This document shows positions 25,938 to 34,006 of a DNA stretch of 64,000 nt, in pieces. Every line of letters begins with the position of its first letter. Position 1 is the first letter of the stretch. This DNA comes from GCA-003244245 sp050699435. GTDB lineage: Bacteria; Actinomycetota; Actinomycetes; Mycobacteriales; Pseudonocardiaceae. The position numbers were made by a program, and so were the translations under genes. Below the pieces are notes generated by a model, which was not told where the DNA came from, did no database searches, and saw only the letters and a list, made by a program, of their open reading frames with translations. The stretch covers positions 11,103-75,102 of the forward strand of contig JBOHGM010000008.1 of the NCBI GenBank assembly GCA_050699435.1, in the 5' to 3' direction.

Positions 25938-28714
25938 TCGACCGTCTCCTCTCCCACCAGCTGCAGGAAGGCCTCCTCCAGCCGATGCCCCGCGCCCACC
26001 CCGTCGACCCCGACCCCGCTGCGGGCGACGATCTCCTCGACGGTGCCGGCGGCCACCAGCCGGCCGCGGTGCATCACCACCACGTGGCTGCAGGTCTGCT
26101 CCACCTCGGCGAGCAGGTGGCTGGAGACGAGCACGGTGCGGCCGCGGGCGGCGTAGTCGCGGAGCACCTCGCGCATCGCGTGGATCTGCGGCGGGTCCAG
26201 GCCATTGGTCGGCTCGTCGAGCACCAGCAGATCCGGCGTGCCGAGCATGGCCTGCGCAATCGCCAGGCGCTGGCGCATCCCCTGGCTGTAGGTGGCCACC
26301 CGTCTGCGCACTGCGTGGCCCAGTCCGGCGATCTCCAATGCCTCGTCGATACCGGCGTCCGCCGTGGGGCGCCCGGTAGCGGCCCAGTACAGCCGCAGGT
26401 TGTCCGCGCCGGACAGGTGTGGCAGAAATCCGGACCCCTCCACGAACGACCCGACCCGGGACAGCACCGGCGAGCCTGCCATGACCCGGTGGCCGAATAC
26501 CCGCAGCTCTCCGGTGCTCGGCCGGATCAGTCCCAGCAGCATCCGCAGCACGGTCGTCTTGCCGGCCCCGTTCGGTCCGAGCAGCCCCATCACCTGCCCC
26601 TGCTCGACCCGAAAGGACAGCTCGTCGACGGCGGTGATCCCGCCGGGGTAGCGCTTGGACAGCCCGGAGACCACCAGCGGTACGTCAGCCAGCCGGCGAT
26701 CAGCCTCGTCGGCGCGCCGCTTGCGCACCATGGCGAGCAGCCCGAGCGCCGCGACCAGTGCTGCGAGTCCGCCGAGACCGGCGAGCTGGGTGACCGGAAG
26801 TGGTACGGGCGCCTGCTCGCCGGGCACCACCGGGACGGTGAGGCCGGCATCATCGGCCAGCGCGACCGTGTACCCGGCTGGTTGTGCGGGCACCGCGTAG
26901 CCCCGGTCAGTCGTCGCGACCGCGACGGTGAGCCGGTGTCCCGCCTCCACCGGCCGCACCACACCGGCCAGTGTCACGGTCACCTCGACCGGCGTGCTGT
27001 CGGCGGGCAGCGGCCCGATCCGGATCGGTGCCACCGCAGCGCCGGGCAGGGTGCGCCGCCCATCCGGTCCGACGTCGTAGAGCTTGACGAACAGCACCGC
27101 CTCGCTCGGCGGCGCGGTGCCGTCGGGCAGAGCCGTGCCGCCGGGCAGAGCGGCGACCTGCAGCCGCACCTGGGGCGCTCCGGCGACATCCAGCGAGTCG
27201 ACCAGCGGATCCGTGTCGAACGTGGCAGCCTGGCCCGGCAAGTCCGCCGCCACCCCGTCGACGAGTCCCGCCGCCTCGGAGAGGGCGCCGCCGAGCCCGG
27301 GCAGGCTGGTCACCGCTGCCGGGCTGCCGCCGGGAGGCCGGACTATTAGCTGCGGGTCGCCGTGCAAGGCGAACTCCCGGCGTTGCACTCCGGGGTGCTG
27401 GGATGCGGGGTGCTGGGATGCGGGGTGCTGGGATGCGGGGTGCTGGGATGCGGGGTGCTGGGATGCGGGGTGCTGGGATGCGGTGCTACGGGATCCGGGG
27501 TAGCGCAGCCCAGGGTAGGCCGGTGCGGTGACGGTGCGCTGACCGAAGTCCTCGGCGCCGAAGGCGCCCTGCACCTGGTAGTCGAAGCCGGTGCCGGGAT
27601 CCTCTCCGGTGCCGGACAGGTGGTAGTCGAACCAGCTGCCGATTTCCTCCCGAAGCCACTCCCCAGGTTCGCCGCCGTCGTGCCCGCCTGCATACCAGAT
27701 CATCCTCAGTGGCGCGCCTGCCGCGGCGAGCTGGCGGGCGGTCGCGTCGGCCTGGTCCAAGCCGAAGAGGGTGTCCTGCTCGCCCTGCACGAGCAGGGTC
27801 GGCGCGGTGATGCGACCGGCCACCGACGCGGGCGACGAGCGGCGCAGCAACGCCGTGATCTCCGAGGTGGGTTCGCCGGCGGTGGCCGCCTGGGTATAGG
27901 CCGCGCACACCTCGGGGCGAAACCGCCCGCACACCCCGGAGCCGCCGGTGCCTGCACCGAAGAACAACCCCGCCCAGTCCCGCTTGAACACCCCATCCGG
28001 AGCGAACGCACCCGCTGCCGGGGTGGTGGCCGGGATCGGCGCCCGGCTCGCCGCGTTCGGAAACAGCGCCTGGGCCAGGTCGTTCCAGGTGATCAGCGGA
28101 GCGAGCGCGTCCACCCGCTGATCGGTCCCGGCGAGCAGCAGGGCCAGCGCACCGCCGTAGGACGCGCCGGTGACGCCGACCCGCGGGTCGCCAGGCCCGT
28201 CGCGGATCACGTCGGGACGCCGGGCCAGCCAGTTCACCAGAGCCCTGGCATCGGCTACCTCGTAGTCCGGGGAGTTGAGCCCGATCAGCCCTTCGCTCTC
28301 GCCGAAGCCCCGCGCCGTCCAGGCCAGCACGACGAAACCGCGGCGGGCCAGCTCGATCGCCTCGGCGCGGACCGAATGCTTGCTGCCACCGAAGCCGTGG
28401 GCCAGCAGCACAGCCGGGGCAGGGGTGGCCGGCGGCTGGTACACGGTGCCGTCCAGTCGCAGCGACTCACTGCCCCCCGGGCCTTCCGGGACGTCGATCG
28501 TGACGTTCTCGGTGCCCACCGGCGGCGGATCGGGCGGCGTCACCATGGCCAGTGCCGTACCCGCGGTCGTGATCAGCGCGACGACGAGCAGCAGGACGGT
28601 CGGTCGTCGGCGCAGACGCGCCAGCCGAGATGGCCAGGTCGGTCGGGGCACTCCACCGACGATAGGTGAGGGGGCCGACGGTAGGTGTGCTGCGGTGGCG
28701 CCGCGTCCTTGCAC
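25934..28714 (-). CDS. Fusion of S15-type alpha/beta hydrolase and ABC transporter ATP-binding domain
   Basis: A 926-residue two-part protein. After a transmembrane anchor (TVLLLVVALITTAGTALAM, about 38-56) comes an X-Pro dipeptidyl-peptidase (S15)-like alpha/beta hydrolase, with nucleophile elbow GASYGGAL, LVQGEQDTLF and the late His in GGHDGGEPGEW. A beta-sandwich domain (about 500-650) follows, then a second membrane helix (LAGLGGLAALVAALGLLAMV). The C-terminal ATPase (about 685-926) has Walker A GPNGAGKTT, signature YSQGMRQRL and Walker B LLVLDEPTNGLDP. Topology would place the hydrolase outside and the ATPase inside. A linker of six ASQHP repeats joins hydrolase and sandwich. GTG 28714 is the earliest start; a later GTG near 28651 is possible. 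Confidence 0.85.
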   Translation of the reverse strand: MQGRGATAAHLPSAPSPIVGGVPRPTWPSRLARLRRRPTVLLLVVALITTAGTALAMVTPPDPPPVGTENVTIDVPEGPGGSESLRLDGTVYQPPATPAPAVLLAHGFGGSKHSVRAEAIELARRGFVVLAWTARGFGESEGLIGLNSPDYEVADARALVNWLARRPDVIRDGPGDPRVGVTGASYGGALALLLAGTDQRVDALAPLITWNDLAQALFPNAASRAPIPATTPAAGAFAPDGVFKRDWAGLFFGAGTGGSGVCGRFRPEVCAAYTQAATAGEPTSEITALLRRSSPASVAGRITAPTLLVQGEQDTLFGLDQADATARQLAAAGAPLRMIWYAGGHDGGEPGEWLREEIGSWFDYHLSGTGEDPGTGFDYQVQGAFGAEDFGQRTVTAPAYPGLRYPGSRSTASQHPASQHPASQHPASQHPASQHPASQHPGVQRREFALHGDPQLIVRPPGGSPAAVTSLPGLGGALSEAAGLVDGVAADLPGQAATFDTDPLVDSLDVAGAPQVRLQVAALPGGTALPDGTAPPSEAVLFVKLYDVGPDGRRTLPGAAVAPIRIGPLPADSTPVEVTVTLAGVVRPVEAGHRLTVAVATTDRGYAVPAQPAGYTVALADDAGLTVPVVPGEQAPVPLPVTQLAGLGGLAALVAALGLLAMVRKRRADEADRRLADVPLVVSGLSKRYPGGITAVDELSFRVEQGQVMGLLGPNGAGKTTVLRMLLGLIRPSTGELRVFGHRVMAGSPVLSRVGSFVEGSGFLPHLSGADNLRLYWAATGRPTADAGIDEALEIAGLGHAVRRRVATYSQGMRQRLAIAQAMLGTPDLLVLDEPTNGLDPPQIHAMREVLRDYAARGRTVLVSSHLLAEVEQTCSHVVVMHRGRLVAAGTVEEIVARSGVGVDGVGAGHRLEEAFLQLVGEETVE
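27391..27480. repeat. 15-bp minisatellite, six perfect copies inside the fusion gene
   Basis: CGGGGTGCTGGGATG is repeated six times without a mismatch (27391-27480), with a degenerate seventh copy after it. On the minus strand it encodes ASQHP repeats. The unit is a multiple of three, so copy number can change without a frameshift. Confidence 0.95.
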
Positions 28715-28789
28715 GCGACCACTCAGTTGTGCGCCTCCCCACCCCGATTGGCGGTGCGGTCGTGGGTGGGGGAGACTGAGGGTGTTCGT

Positions 28790-28887
28790 GGAGGGGAGTA
28801 TTCCTTCGCGGCGGCATCGTCATCACGGTTGCTTGTCCCCACAGGCGCCCGGTGCCGTCGACCGGTTATCCGGTGGAAGAGACCTCC
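28790..28887 (+). promoter_or_regulatory. yybP-ykoY (manganese) riboswitch upstream of terC
   Basis: The terC leader contains family-specific elements in order: GGAGGGGAGTA at its 5' end, CGTCATCACGG, the GGCGCCCGGTGCCG helix, and GAAGAGACCTCC at the 3' end. GGAGG (28790-28794) pairs with CCTCC (28883-28887) to close the outer stem. This class senses Mn2+ and very often precedes TerC/YkoY-type membrane proteins. The ribosome binding site of terC follows about 25 nt downstream. Recognition is by eye, without a covariance-model score. Confidence 0.8.
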
Positions 28888-28925
28888 GGAGATCGACGTA
28901 AGCCGTCTGCCCGGAGGCCATGCAT

Positions 28926-29948
28926 ATGAGTGTTCCCACGTGGGTGTGGTTCGCCACCCTCGGCGGCCTCATCATCCTGCTGGCCCTTGATCTGTTTATC
29001 GTCGATCGTCGGCCACATGAGGTCGGCATCGCGGAGGCCAGTCGGTGGGTGGCGTTCTACGTCACCTGCGCCGTGGCGTTCGGCTTCGGCGTATGGTATT
29101 TCGCAGGCAGCGGTTTCGCCTTTGAATACTTCGCCGGATACATCACCGAATACTCGCTGTCGATGGACAACCTTTTCATCTTCCTGATCATCATGGCGAC
29201 GTTCGGCGTGCCTGCCGTCCATCAGCACCGGGTGCTGCTGATCGGCATCGTACTCGCGCTCGTTATGCGGGGATTGTTCATCGCGGCGGGTGCGGCGCTG
29301 ATCTCTCGGTTCAGTTGGGTGTTCTACTTGTTCGGTGCGCTGCTGATCTATCTGGGCTGGCAGCAACTCCGGCACCAGGGTAAAGCTGAGGAGTATCGCG
29401 AGAACCTCGCGCTACGCCTGCTGCGCAAGCTCGTCCCGGTGACCGACGTCTACCACGGTAGGAAGCTCACTGTGAAGCAGGACGGCAAGCGGTGGATCAC
29501 GCCGATGCTCGTCGTGATGCTGGCGATCGGTACCACTGACGTGATCTTCGCGCTGGACTCCATCCCGGCGATCTTCGGGCTCACCAAGGAACCTTTTCTC
29601 GTCTTCACCGCCAACGCCTTCGCGCTGATGGGCTTGCGGCAGCTGTACTTCCTCATCGGCGGGCTGCTCAACAAGCTCGTGTACCTGTCTATCGGGCTTG
29701 GTATGATCCTGGGGTTCATCGGGGTCAAACTGGTACTCGAGGCATTGCACAAGAATGCACTGCCGTTCCTCAACGGTGGCCGGCCGCTGGACGTCGTACC
29801 GACAGTAGGCATCGAGCTATCGCTGGGCGTTATCGTCGGTGTACTCTTGGTGACCACGATAGCCAGCCTGCTGAAAATGCGCAGGGACCCGGTGGTCAAC
29901 CAGCCTGTCGACAAGGCGGTCGGGACGGCAGCGGGGAGGGCCGGCTGA
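28926..29948 (+). CDS. TerC/Alx-family integral membrane protein (probable Mn2+ exporter)
   Basis: A 340-residue membrane protein with about nine helices. It has the TerC family's acidic intramembrane motifs: ITEYSLSMDNLFIFLIIM in the first half and TTDVIFALDSIPAIFG in the second. Both carry the conserved Asp-Asn/Asp-Ser pairs proposed to bind metal. The second half also has ANAFALMGLRQLYFL. ATG at 28926 is 9 nt after GGAGG; an ATG at 28920 is too close to it. The preceding riboswitch and characterised relatives point to manganese efflux. It converges with a DUF4383 gene beyond a short hairpin. Confidence 0.9.
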   Translation: MSVPTWVWFATLGGLIILLALDLFIVDRRPHEVGIAEASRWVAFYVTCAVAFGFGVWYFAGSGFAFEYFAGYITEYSLSMDNLFIFLIIMATFGVPAVHQHRVLLIGIVLALVMRGLFIAAGAALISRFSWVFYLFGALLIYLGWQQLRHQGKAEEYRENLALRLLRKLVPVTDVYHGRKLTVKQDGKRWITPMLVVMLAIGTTDVIFALDSIPAIFGLTKEPFLVFTANAFALMGLRQLYFLIGGLLNKLVYLSIGLGMILGFIGVKLVLEALHKNALPFLNGGRPLDVVPTVGIELSLGVIVGVLLVTTIASLLKMRRDPVVNQPVDKAVGTAAGRAG

Positions 29949-29950
29949 CC

Positions 29951-29967
29951 GCGCCGGCCCCCGGCGC
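29951..29967. terminator. Short bidirectional hairpin terminator
   Basis: GCGCCGG (29951-29957) pairs with CCGGCGC (29961-29967) around CCC in the 46-bp gap between the convergent terC and DUF4383 genes. Confidence 0.55.
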
Positions 29968-29994
29968 CTTCGTGCCGTGGTCCGCCGCGGACGA

Positions 29995-30393
29995 TCAGCT
30001 GGCCATCGGCGCCAGCGAACGGTCGGCGGCCACTCCCACCGCCACCAGCAGCGCTGCGCTGGCCAGGTGCAGTACGTTGTCCGCGGGGTTCAGCGAGAGA
30101 ATGTTCGCTGTGGAACCCAGCAGGAACAGCCCGATCACACCGACGAGCAGGTAGACCCCTCCGACGAGCGTGTTGACCATCTTCGCGATCTTGGGCACCG
30201 CGAGACCGCCGGCAATGAGCAGGGCGCCGACGAGCAGGTGCACGATGTTGTGCAGCGGGTTCACCTCGAAGATCCCGAGCAGCAGCCCACCGTCCGTACT
30301 GGCTAAGCCGCTGGTGCCGGTCACGGTGAACCCCAGCAGGCCGACCAGTACGTAGACCGCACCAAAGCCGACGCCCACAGACTTGTTGATCAT
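29995..30393 (-). CDS. DUF4383 membrane protein
   Basis: A 132-residue protein with four predicted helices: VGFGAVYVLVGLLGFTV, NIVHLLVGALLIAGGLAV, LVGGVYLLVGVIGLFLLG and NVLHLASAALLVAVGVA. The duplicated motif NPLHNIVHL / NPADNVLHL is typical of DUF4383 proteins. Function unknown. The ATG at 30391-30393 has GGGGAAG 7 nt upstream. It is divergent from the GT87-like gene. Confidence 0.85.
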   Translation of the reverse strand: MINKSVGVGFGAVYVLVGLLGFTVTGTSGLASTDGGLLLGIFEVNPLHNIVHLLVGALLIAGGLAVPKIAKMVNTLVGGVYLLVGVIGLFLLGSTANILSLNPADNVLHLASAALLVAVGVAADRSLAPMAS

Positions 30394-30480
30394 GAAATGC
30401 TTCCCCTTTCGGGACGCTGAACTGGTAATCCGACTTCACGCGGTGTTCGCCCCCCGCACCCAGTGCGGTTCGCAGCCAAC

Positions 30481-30486
30481 TAGCCT
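30481..30486 (+). promoter_or_regulatory. Putative -10 element (TAGCCT) of the GT87-like gene
   Basis: TAGCCT ends 6 nt before the GTG at 30493; no ribosome binding site is present. Confidence 0.35.
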
Positions 30487-30492
30487 CCGGAC

Positions 30493-31836
30493 GTGACCGT
30501 CCGCGCGTTGCGCGCCATGCTGCTCGCCGGGGTAGTGGTGTCCTGGGCACTCGCGGTGTGGCTGGTGCTGGGCGGGCCCCCTGGGTTCATCGATCTGATG
30601 GTCTATCGCGCCGGGGGGTACGCCTGGGTCAGCGGCGTCCCGCTGTACGGGCCGGAGTTCCCCGCGCTGATCAGGCTGCTCCCCTTGCCGTTCACCTACC
30701 CGCCGATCTCGGCCGTGCTCTTCGCTCCGCTGGCCGCGGTGCCGTTTCCGGTCGCCGCTGTACTGCTCGCCGCGGCCAGCCTGGCGTGCCTGGTGCTCGT
30801 CGGGTGGCTGACCGCGCGGCGGCTGGAGCTGGACCGGTGGCGTGGCACCCAACTCGCTTCGGCGGCCGTGGTGCTGGTCACCGTGACCGAACCGGTGCGC
30901 GAGACGCTCACCTTCGGCCAGGTGAACCTGTTGCTCATGGGCCTGGTGGTGGCCGACTGCCTGCTGCCCCGCACCCCCTGGCCGCGCGGCACGCTCATCG
31001 GCCTCGCTGCGGCGATCAAGCTCACCCCGGCGATATTCGTGGTGTTCTTCCTGGCCCACCGGCAGTGGCGCCCAGTGCTCGTCGCCGGGGCGGCTTTCGT
31101 CGTGGCGACAGCCGCCGGGTTCCTGGCCGCGTCCGGTGCCTCGTTCACGTACTGGTTCGGCGGCGTGCTCACCGATCCCGCACGGATCGGGTCACCCGCC
31201 TTCCCCAGCAACCAGTCCCTGGCCGGGCTGCTGCACCGCGCGGCACCCTCGCTCCCGGCGCCCTGGCAGACGGCGATCTGGCTGCTAGCCGCGCTGGCGG
31301 CGCTGGTCGCCGGATGGGTGGCCGCGCGGCGGTTGCGTGGCCGTGGACACGACGTTGCCGCGCTGCTCGCGGTGGCCGCGGCTGGCCTGCTCGCCTCACC
31401 GGTGTCCTGGTCACACCACTACGTATGGGTGGTGCCTGCCCTGGTCTGGTTCGCGTACCAGGCCCGACGTTCGCCGCGGTGGTGGCCGGCTCTGGTGGTG
31501 CTGGCAGGGGTGTTCATCGTCGGCCCGCACTGGCTGGTCGCGACCCGCGAGGACCACCTGCCGGACTGGGGCCTCGGCGAGCATCTCGTCGGCAACACCT
31601 ATGTGTGGGCGGCCTTGCTGGCGCTGCTCGTTGCGGTGCTCGGACGGCTCGCGCCCCACTCAACCGGACCAGATCAGGCCAGGGACAGGCCCACGAGACA
31701 ATCCGCCAGCGTGGGCACTCCGTCGTCACCAGCGACCCGGACGACCTGCGCGCCATCGACCCCGATCTACCCTGGTTCCGGTGACATGACTGCCCGGTGT
31801 CCTTACATCCGCTCACGGGACGAGGCCGACACGTGA
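30493..31836 (+). CDS. GT87-type polyprenyl-phosphate mannosyltransferase-like protein
   Basis: A 447-residue multi-spanning membrane protein of the GT-C/GT87 (DUF2029) class, which uses polyprenyl-phosphate mannose for cell-envelope glycans. Landmarks: an early acidic FIDLMVYRAGGYAWVSGVPLY loop, PFTYPPISAVLFAP, TFGQVNLLLMGLV, AAIKLTPAIFVVFFL, NQSLAGLLHR and SWSHHYVWVVPALVW. The real domain ends near residue 395 (LGRLAPHS). The last 50 residues (Arg/Thr/Pro-rich) are read out of frame through the remnant of a PIN toxin at 31676-31784, so the native C-terminus and stop were probably lost. Confidence 0.82.
   Translation: MTVRALRAMLLAGVVVSWALAVWLVLGGPPGFIDLMVYRAGGYAWVSGVPLYGPEFPALIRLLPLPFTYPPISAVLFAPLAAVPFPVAAVLLAAASLACLVLVGWLTARRLELDRWRGTQLASAAVVLVTVTEPVRETLTFGQVNLLLMGLVVADCLLPRTPWPRGTLIGLAAAIKLTPAIFVVFFLAHRQWRPVLVAGAAFVVATAAGFLAASGASFTYWFGGVLTDPARIGSPAFPSNQSLAGLLHRAAPSLPAPWQTAIWLLAALAALVAGWVAARRLRGRGHDVAALLAVAAAGLLASPVSWSHHYVWVVPALVWFAYQARRSPRWWPALVVLAGVFIVGPHWLVATREDHLPDWGLGEHLVGNTYVWAALLALLVAVLGRLAPHSTGPDQARDRPTRQSASVGTPSSPATRTTCAPSTPIYPGSGDMTARCPYIRSRDEADT
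31676..31784 (+). pseudogene. C-terminal remnant of a PIN-domain (VapC-type) toxin
   Basis: In a frame different from the GT87-like gene, the sequence reads RQRGHSVVTSDPDDLRAID, then PDLPWFR and a stop. SDPDDL is the final PIN-domain motif with its last catalytic Asp. There is no N-terminal part. It is a fused relic at the 3' end of the glycosyltransferase gene. Confidence 0.6.
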
Positions 31837-31953
31837 GGCGGTGAGGACCTCGTCGCGGTGCGCGGCGAGGATGGCTCGGGACTCGGCGACCTCGGCCTCG
31901 TTGTCGGAGTGGAACCACTTCACCACTACCGACGTGTCAACGACGGCGATCAC
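31813..31953 (-). pseudogene. Truncated PIN-domain (VapC-type) toxin, N-terminal part
   Basis: The GTG at 31951-31953 overlaps the antitoxin stop, as in an intact vapBC pair. The reading frame gives IAVVDTSVVVKWFHSDNEAE with the first catalytic Asp in VDTS, but stops after 46 residues (a PIN toxin is about 130). Everything after RDEVLTA is replaced. The antitoxin gene upstream is intact, so this is an orphaned toxin stump. Confidence 0.7.
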
Positions 31954-32186
31954 GGCAGGGTATCGCGGTCGGCTCGCACCAGGTCAGCCGCTTCGAACGC
32001 TCCTGCGGAGCGGAACCGCTCACGGGATCGTGCGATCGCCGCGTCCACCGCGGCGGGATCCCGCCGGTCGAGTTCCCGCCGCACGGCGAGCGTCAGCAAC
32101 GCGCTGCGGCTCGTCGAGCGTCGCCGTGCCTCGGCATCCACCCGCTCCAGCACATCATCGGGCAACGACACCATTACCTTAGCCAC
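31950..32186 (-). CDS. Ribbon-helix-helix antitoxin (VapB-like), orphaned
   Basis: A 78-residue protein: the RHH fold starts KVMVSLPDDVLERVDAEA, followed by RRSTSRSALLTLAVRREL (the second helix), and a C-terminal toxin-binding tail rich in Arg, Ala and acidic residues (RADRDTLP). GTG at 32184-32186 has TACACT 6 nt upstream; a longer reading to 32264 lacks support. It overlaps the start of the truncated toxin by 4 nt. With its toxin broken it may have become a free DNA-binding protein. Confidence 0.78.
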   Translation of the reverse strand: MAKVMVSLPDDVLERVDAEARRRSTSRSALLTLAVRRELDRRDPAAVDAAIARSRERFRSAGAFEAADLVRADRDTLP

Positions 32187-32192
32187 ACCCAG

Positions 32193-32198
32193 AGTGTA
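32193..32198 (-). promoter_or_regulatory. Putative -10 element (TACACT) of the antitoxin gene
   Basis: TACACT ends 6 nt before the GTG at 32186 on the minus strand. Confidence 0.35.
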
Positions 32199-32457
32199 GC
32201 CGTGCAGTACTGCCGCATGCCTGGCCCCGACGGACGCCATGGCCACCTGCGTCCCGAGCCTCACCAGCGCTGCACCCGTGATTTGTCAGCCCGAGCCTGC
32301 GGCTTAGAGCGACCGGCAGTATGAAGCCTTCGAACAGGGCGATACGGCTCTGGGTGCCTCGACTGATCACGCTCGGTACATCGGTCTGCGGTCGTCGAAC
32401 ATCATGGCCTGTGTTCGTGGCGGTTCCCGCCACATTCGGTCGGAACTGGTTGCGCGG

Positions 32458-33933
32458 CTAGGCCGCCACCTGCCGGGCCATCCGGGCTAGCTCCCGCGCG
32501 TCGGTGCCGGGCCGGGCCTCCAGCGCCTCCGCGAGAGGTGCCAGCTGCCTGCGGGTGCGCACGCTGGTCAGCTTGGTGACGTCGGTGATGGCGCTGTGCG
32601 CCAGCTGCAGGCCGCGCTGTTCCCCGGCCTTGACGTGGATGGTGGCCAGCACGACACCGGTCATGGTGCGGCTGATCTTCCTGCCGCCCTCCCAGCGGCG
32701 CAGCGACGCGGTGGCCAGTGAATGGGCGAGGTCCAGCCGTCCCCGGGCCAGCTCCAGCCACGCGCCGGGGCGATCCAGGTCGCCATGGGGATTCGTGTGG
32801 GCGGGTGTCCAGAGATCCCGGCCTCTGGCCAGGCAGGTGATGGCGGCATCCAGGTCCCCCAGGCAAGCGAGGGCGGTCGCGGATTCCTGCAGGGCGCACG
32901 CCTCTGCGGCGGCCCGTCCGCTCACTCCGACGACCACCGCACGCTGATCGTCCGACGGGATGTCCCACGCCTTGACCTGCGCGCACTGCAGCATCTTCAG
33001 CCCGTCGTCGGGGTGGCCGTGCTCCACGCTGGCCAGCCCGGCATGTCGTAGGGCGAGAACCTGCAGGTAGGCGTCATCGGCTTGGCTGGCCAGCTCCAGC
33101 GCCCGCGCGTAGTGGTAGAGCGCGTGTCGATAGAGCCCCGCATCGAACGCCGCCCACCCAGCCTGGATGCGCAGCTCAGCAACGGCGACCATCAGTGCCC
33201 GGGTGACCGGCTCCGGGCCGGGCACATCCAGTAGCCGGGTGGCCAACGCGGCCGCTGCGGCGGCCGTCTCGGGGACAACGTAGCCCGTGTCACCGACGCC
33301 GAGCCGCCGGGTCATGTCCCGTACCTGCGTGACGTGGCAACCGCTGAGCTGGGACGGCAGCGGCACCGGGTCCAGAGGGCCCAGGTCGTCGAGTAGCTCC
33401 CCGATCCCCGTGACCGGGGCGCCGGCTAGCACCATCCCCCCCAAGGCGATCAGGTGTCTGCGCAGCATGTCCGCAGTCACCCCCTTCGGGGTGTTGGCGT
33501 CCGTGACTCCCCCAGGGTAGATGCCGGGCGGGCCGTACCAGGTGCCATCCGGTCCCCACCAGGACAGCCCCATGCGTTCCGGGGGGATGCCCAGCCCCCT
33601 GGTGAGCGCGACCAGTACGTCGTAGGAGATCACCCGCCGGCCGTGGATGATCTCGGAGATGTTCGGCTGGGACCGCCCGGTGAGCCGGGCGATCCGCCGC
33701 TGGCTGATCCCGATCGCACCCAGCGCGCGGAACAGCGTGGCGAAGTCGTGGCCGATCAGCACCGGCGCGAGCGCGGGCCGGGCGTACCACTCGGGCGCGA
33801 CCGGTGCTGTGCTGGTGCCGCCGGAGGTGTCTGCCGTCGTCTCCGATGGCCGATCGGCCGGAGGTGTCTGTTCGCCGGGTTGGTGACCGCTATGGGCGAG
33901 TTTGTCGGCGTGGCCGTAGCTCACTGTCCCCAC
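32458..33933 (-). CDS. XRE-family regulator with TPR-like C-terminal domain
   Basis: A 491-residue regulator. After a 45-residue low-complexity start, an XRE helix-turn-helix occupies about 65-125 (GISQRRIARLTGRSQPNISE, recognition helix SQPNISEIIHG). The remaining 350 residues are helical repeats of TPR type: ALYHYARALELASQADDAYL, ATALACLGDLDAAITCLARG. Such proteins are abundant in Pseudonocardiales and Streptomyces and often sense a peptide or co-regulator through the TPR part. The GTG at 33931-33933 follows AAGGGGAAG. The targets are unknown. Confidence 0.85.
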   Translation of the reverse strand: MGTVSYGHADKLAHSGHQPGEQTPPADRPSETTADTSGGTSTAPVAPEWYARPALAPVLIGHDFATLFRALGAIGISQRRIARLTGRSQPNISEIIHGRRVISYDVLVALTRGLGIPPERMGLSWWGPDGTWYGPPGIYPGGVTDANTPKGVTADMLRRHLIALGGMVLAGAPVTGIGELLDDLGPLDPVPLPSQLSGCHVTQVRDMTRRLGVGDTGYVVPETAAAAAALATRLLDVPGPEPVTRALMVAVAELRIQAGWAAFDAGLYRHALYHYARALELASQADDAYLQVLALRHAGLASVEHGHPDDGLKMLQCAQVKAWDIPSDDQRAVVVGVSGRAAAEACALQESATALACLGDLDAAITCLARGRDLWTPAHTNPHGDLDRPGAWLELARGRLDLAHSLATASLRRWEGGRKISRTMTGVVLATIHVKAGEQRGLQLAHSAITDVTKLTSVRTRRQLAPLAEALEARPGTDARELARMARQVAA

Positions 33934-33948
33934 CTGCTTCCCCTTGGT

Positions 33949-33963
33949 GCCCCGTGACGGGGC
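33949..33963. terminator. Small hairpin between RDD gene and XRE regulator
   Basis: GCCCCGT and CGGGGC form a short stem around GA in the 73-bp gap between two minus-strand genes. It may end the RDD transcript. The stem is short, so confidence is low. Confidence 0.35.
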
Positions 33964-34006
33964 GCACAGTACCGTACCCGTTAGCGTGATGATCGGCCCG
34001 GCGACC

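Noticed and set aside
27391..27480. Possible CRISPR-like array
   Set aside because: Units are 15 bp, contiguous and without spacers; it is a coding minisatellite.
25985..28669. Two long + strand frames (454 and 435 codons) opposite the hydrolase-ATPase fusion
   Set aside because: Antisense to clear domain motifs on the minus strand; low-complexity translations without a family.
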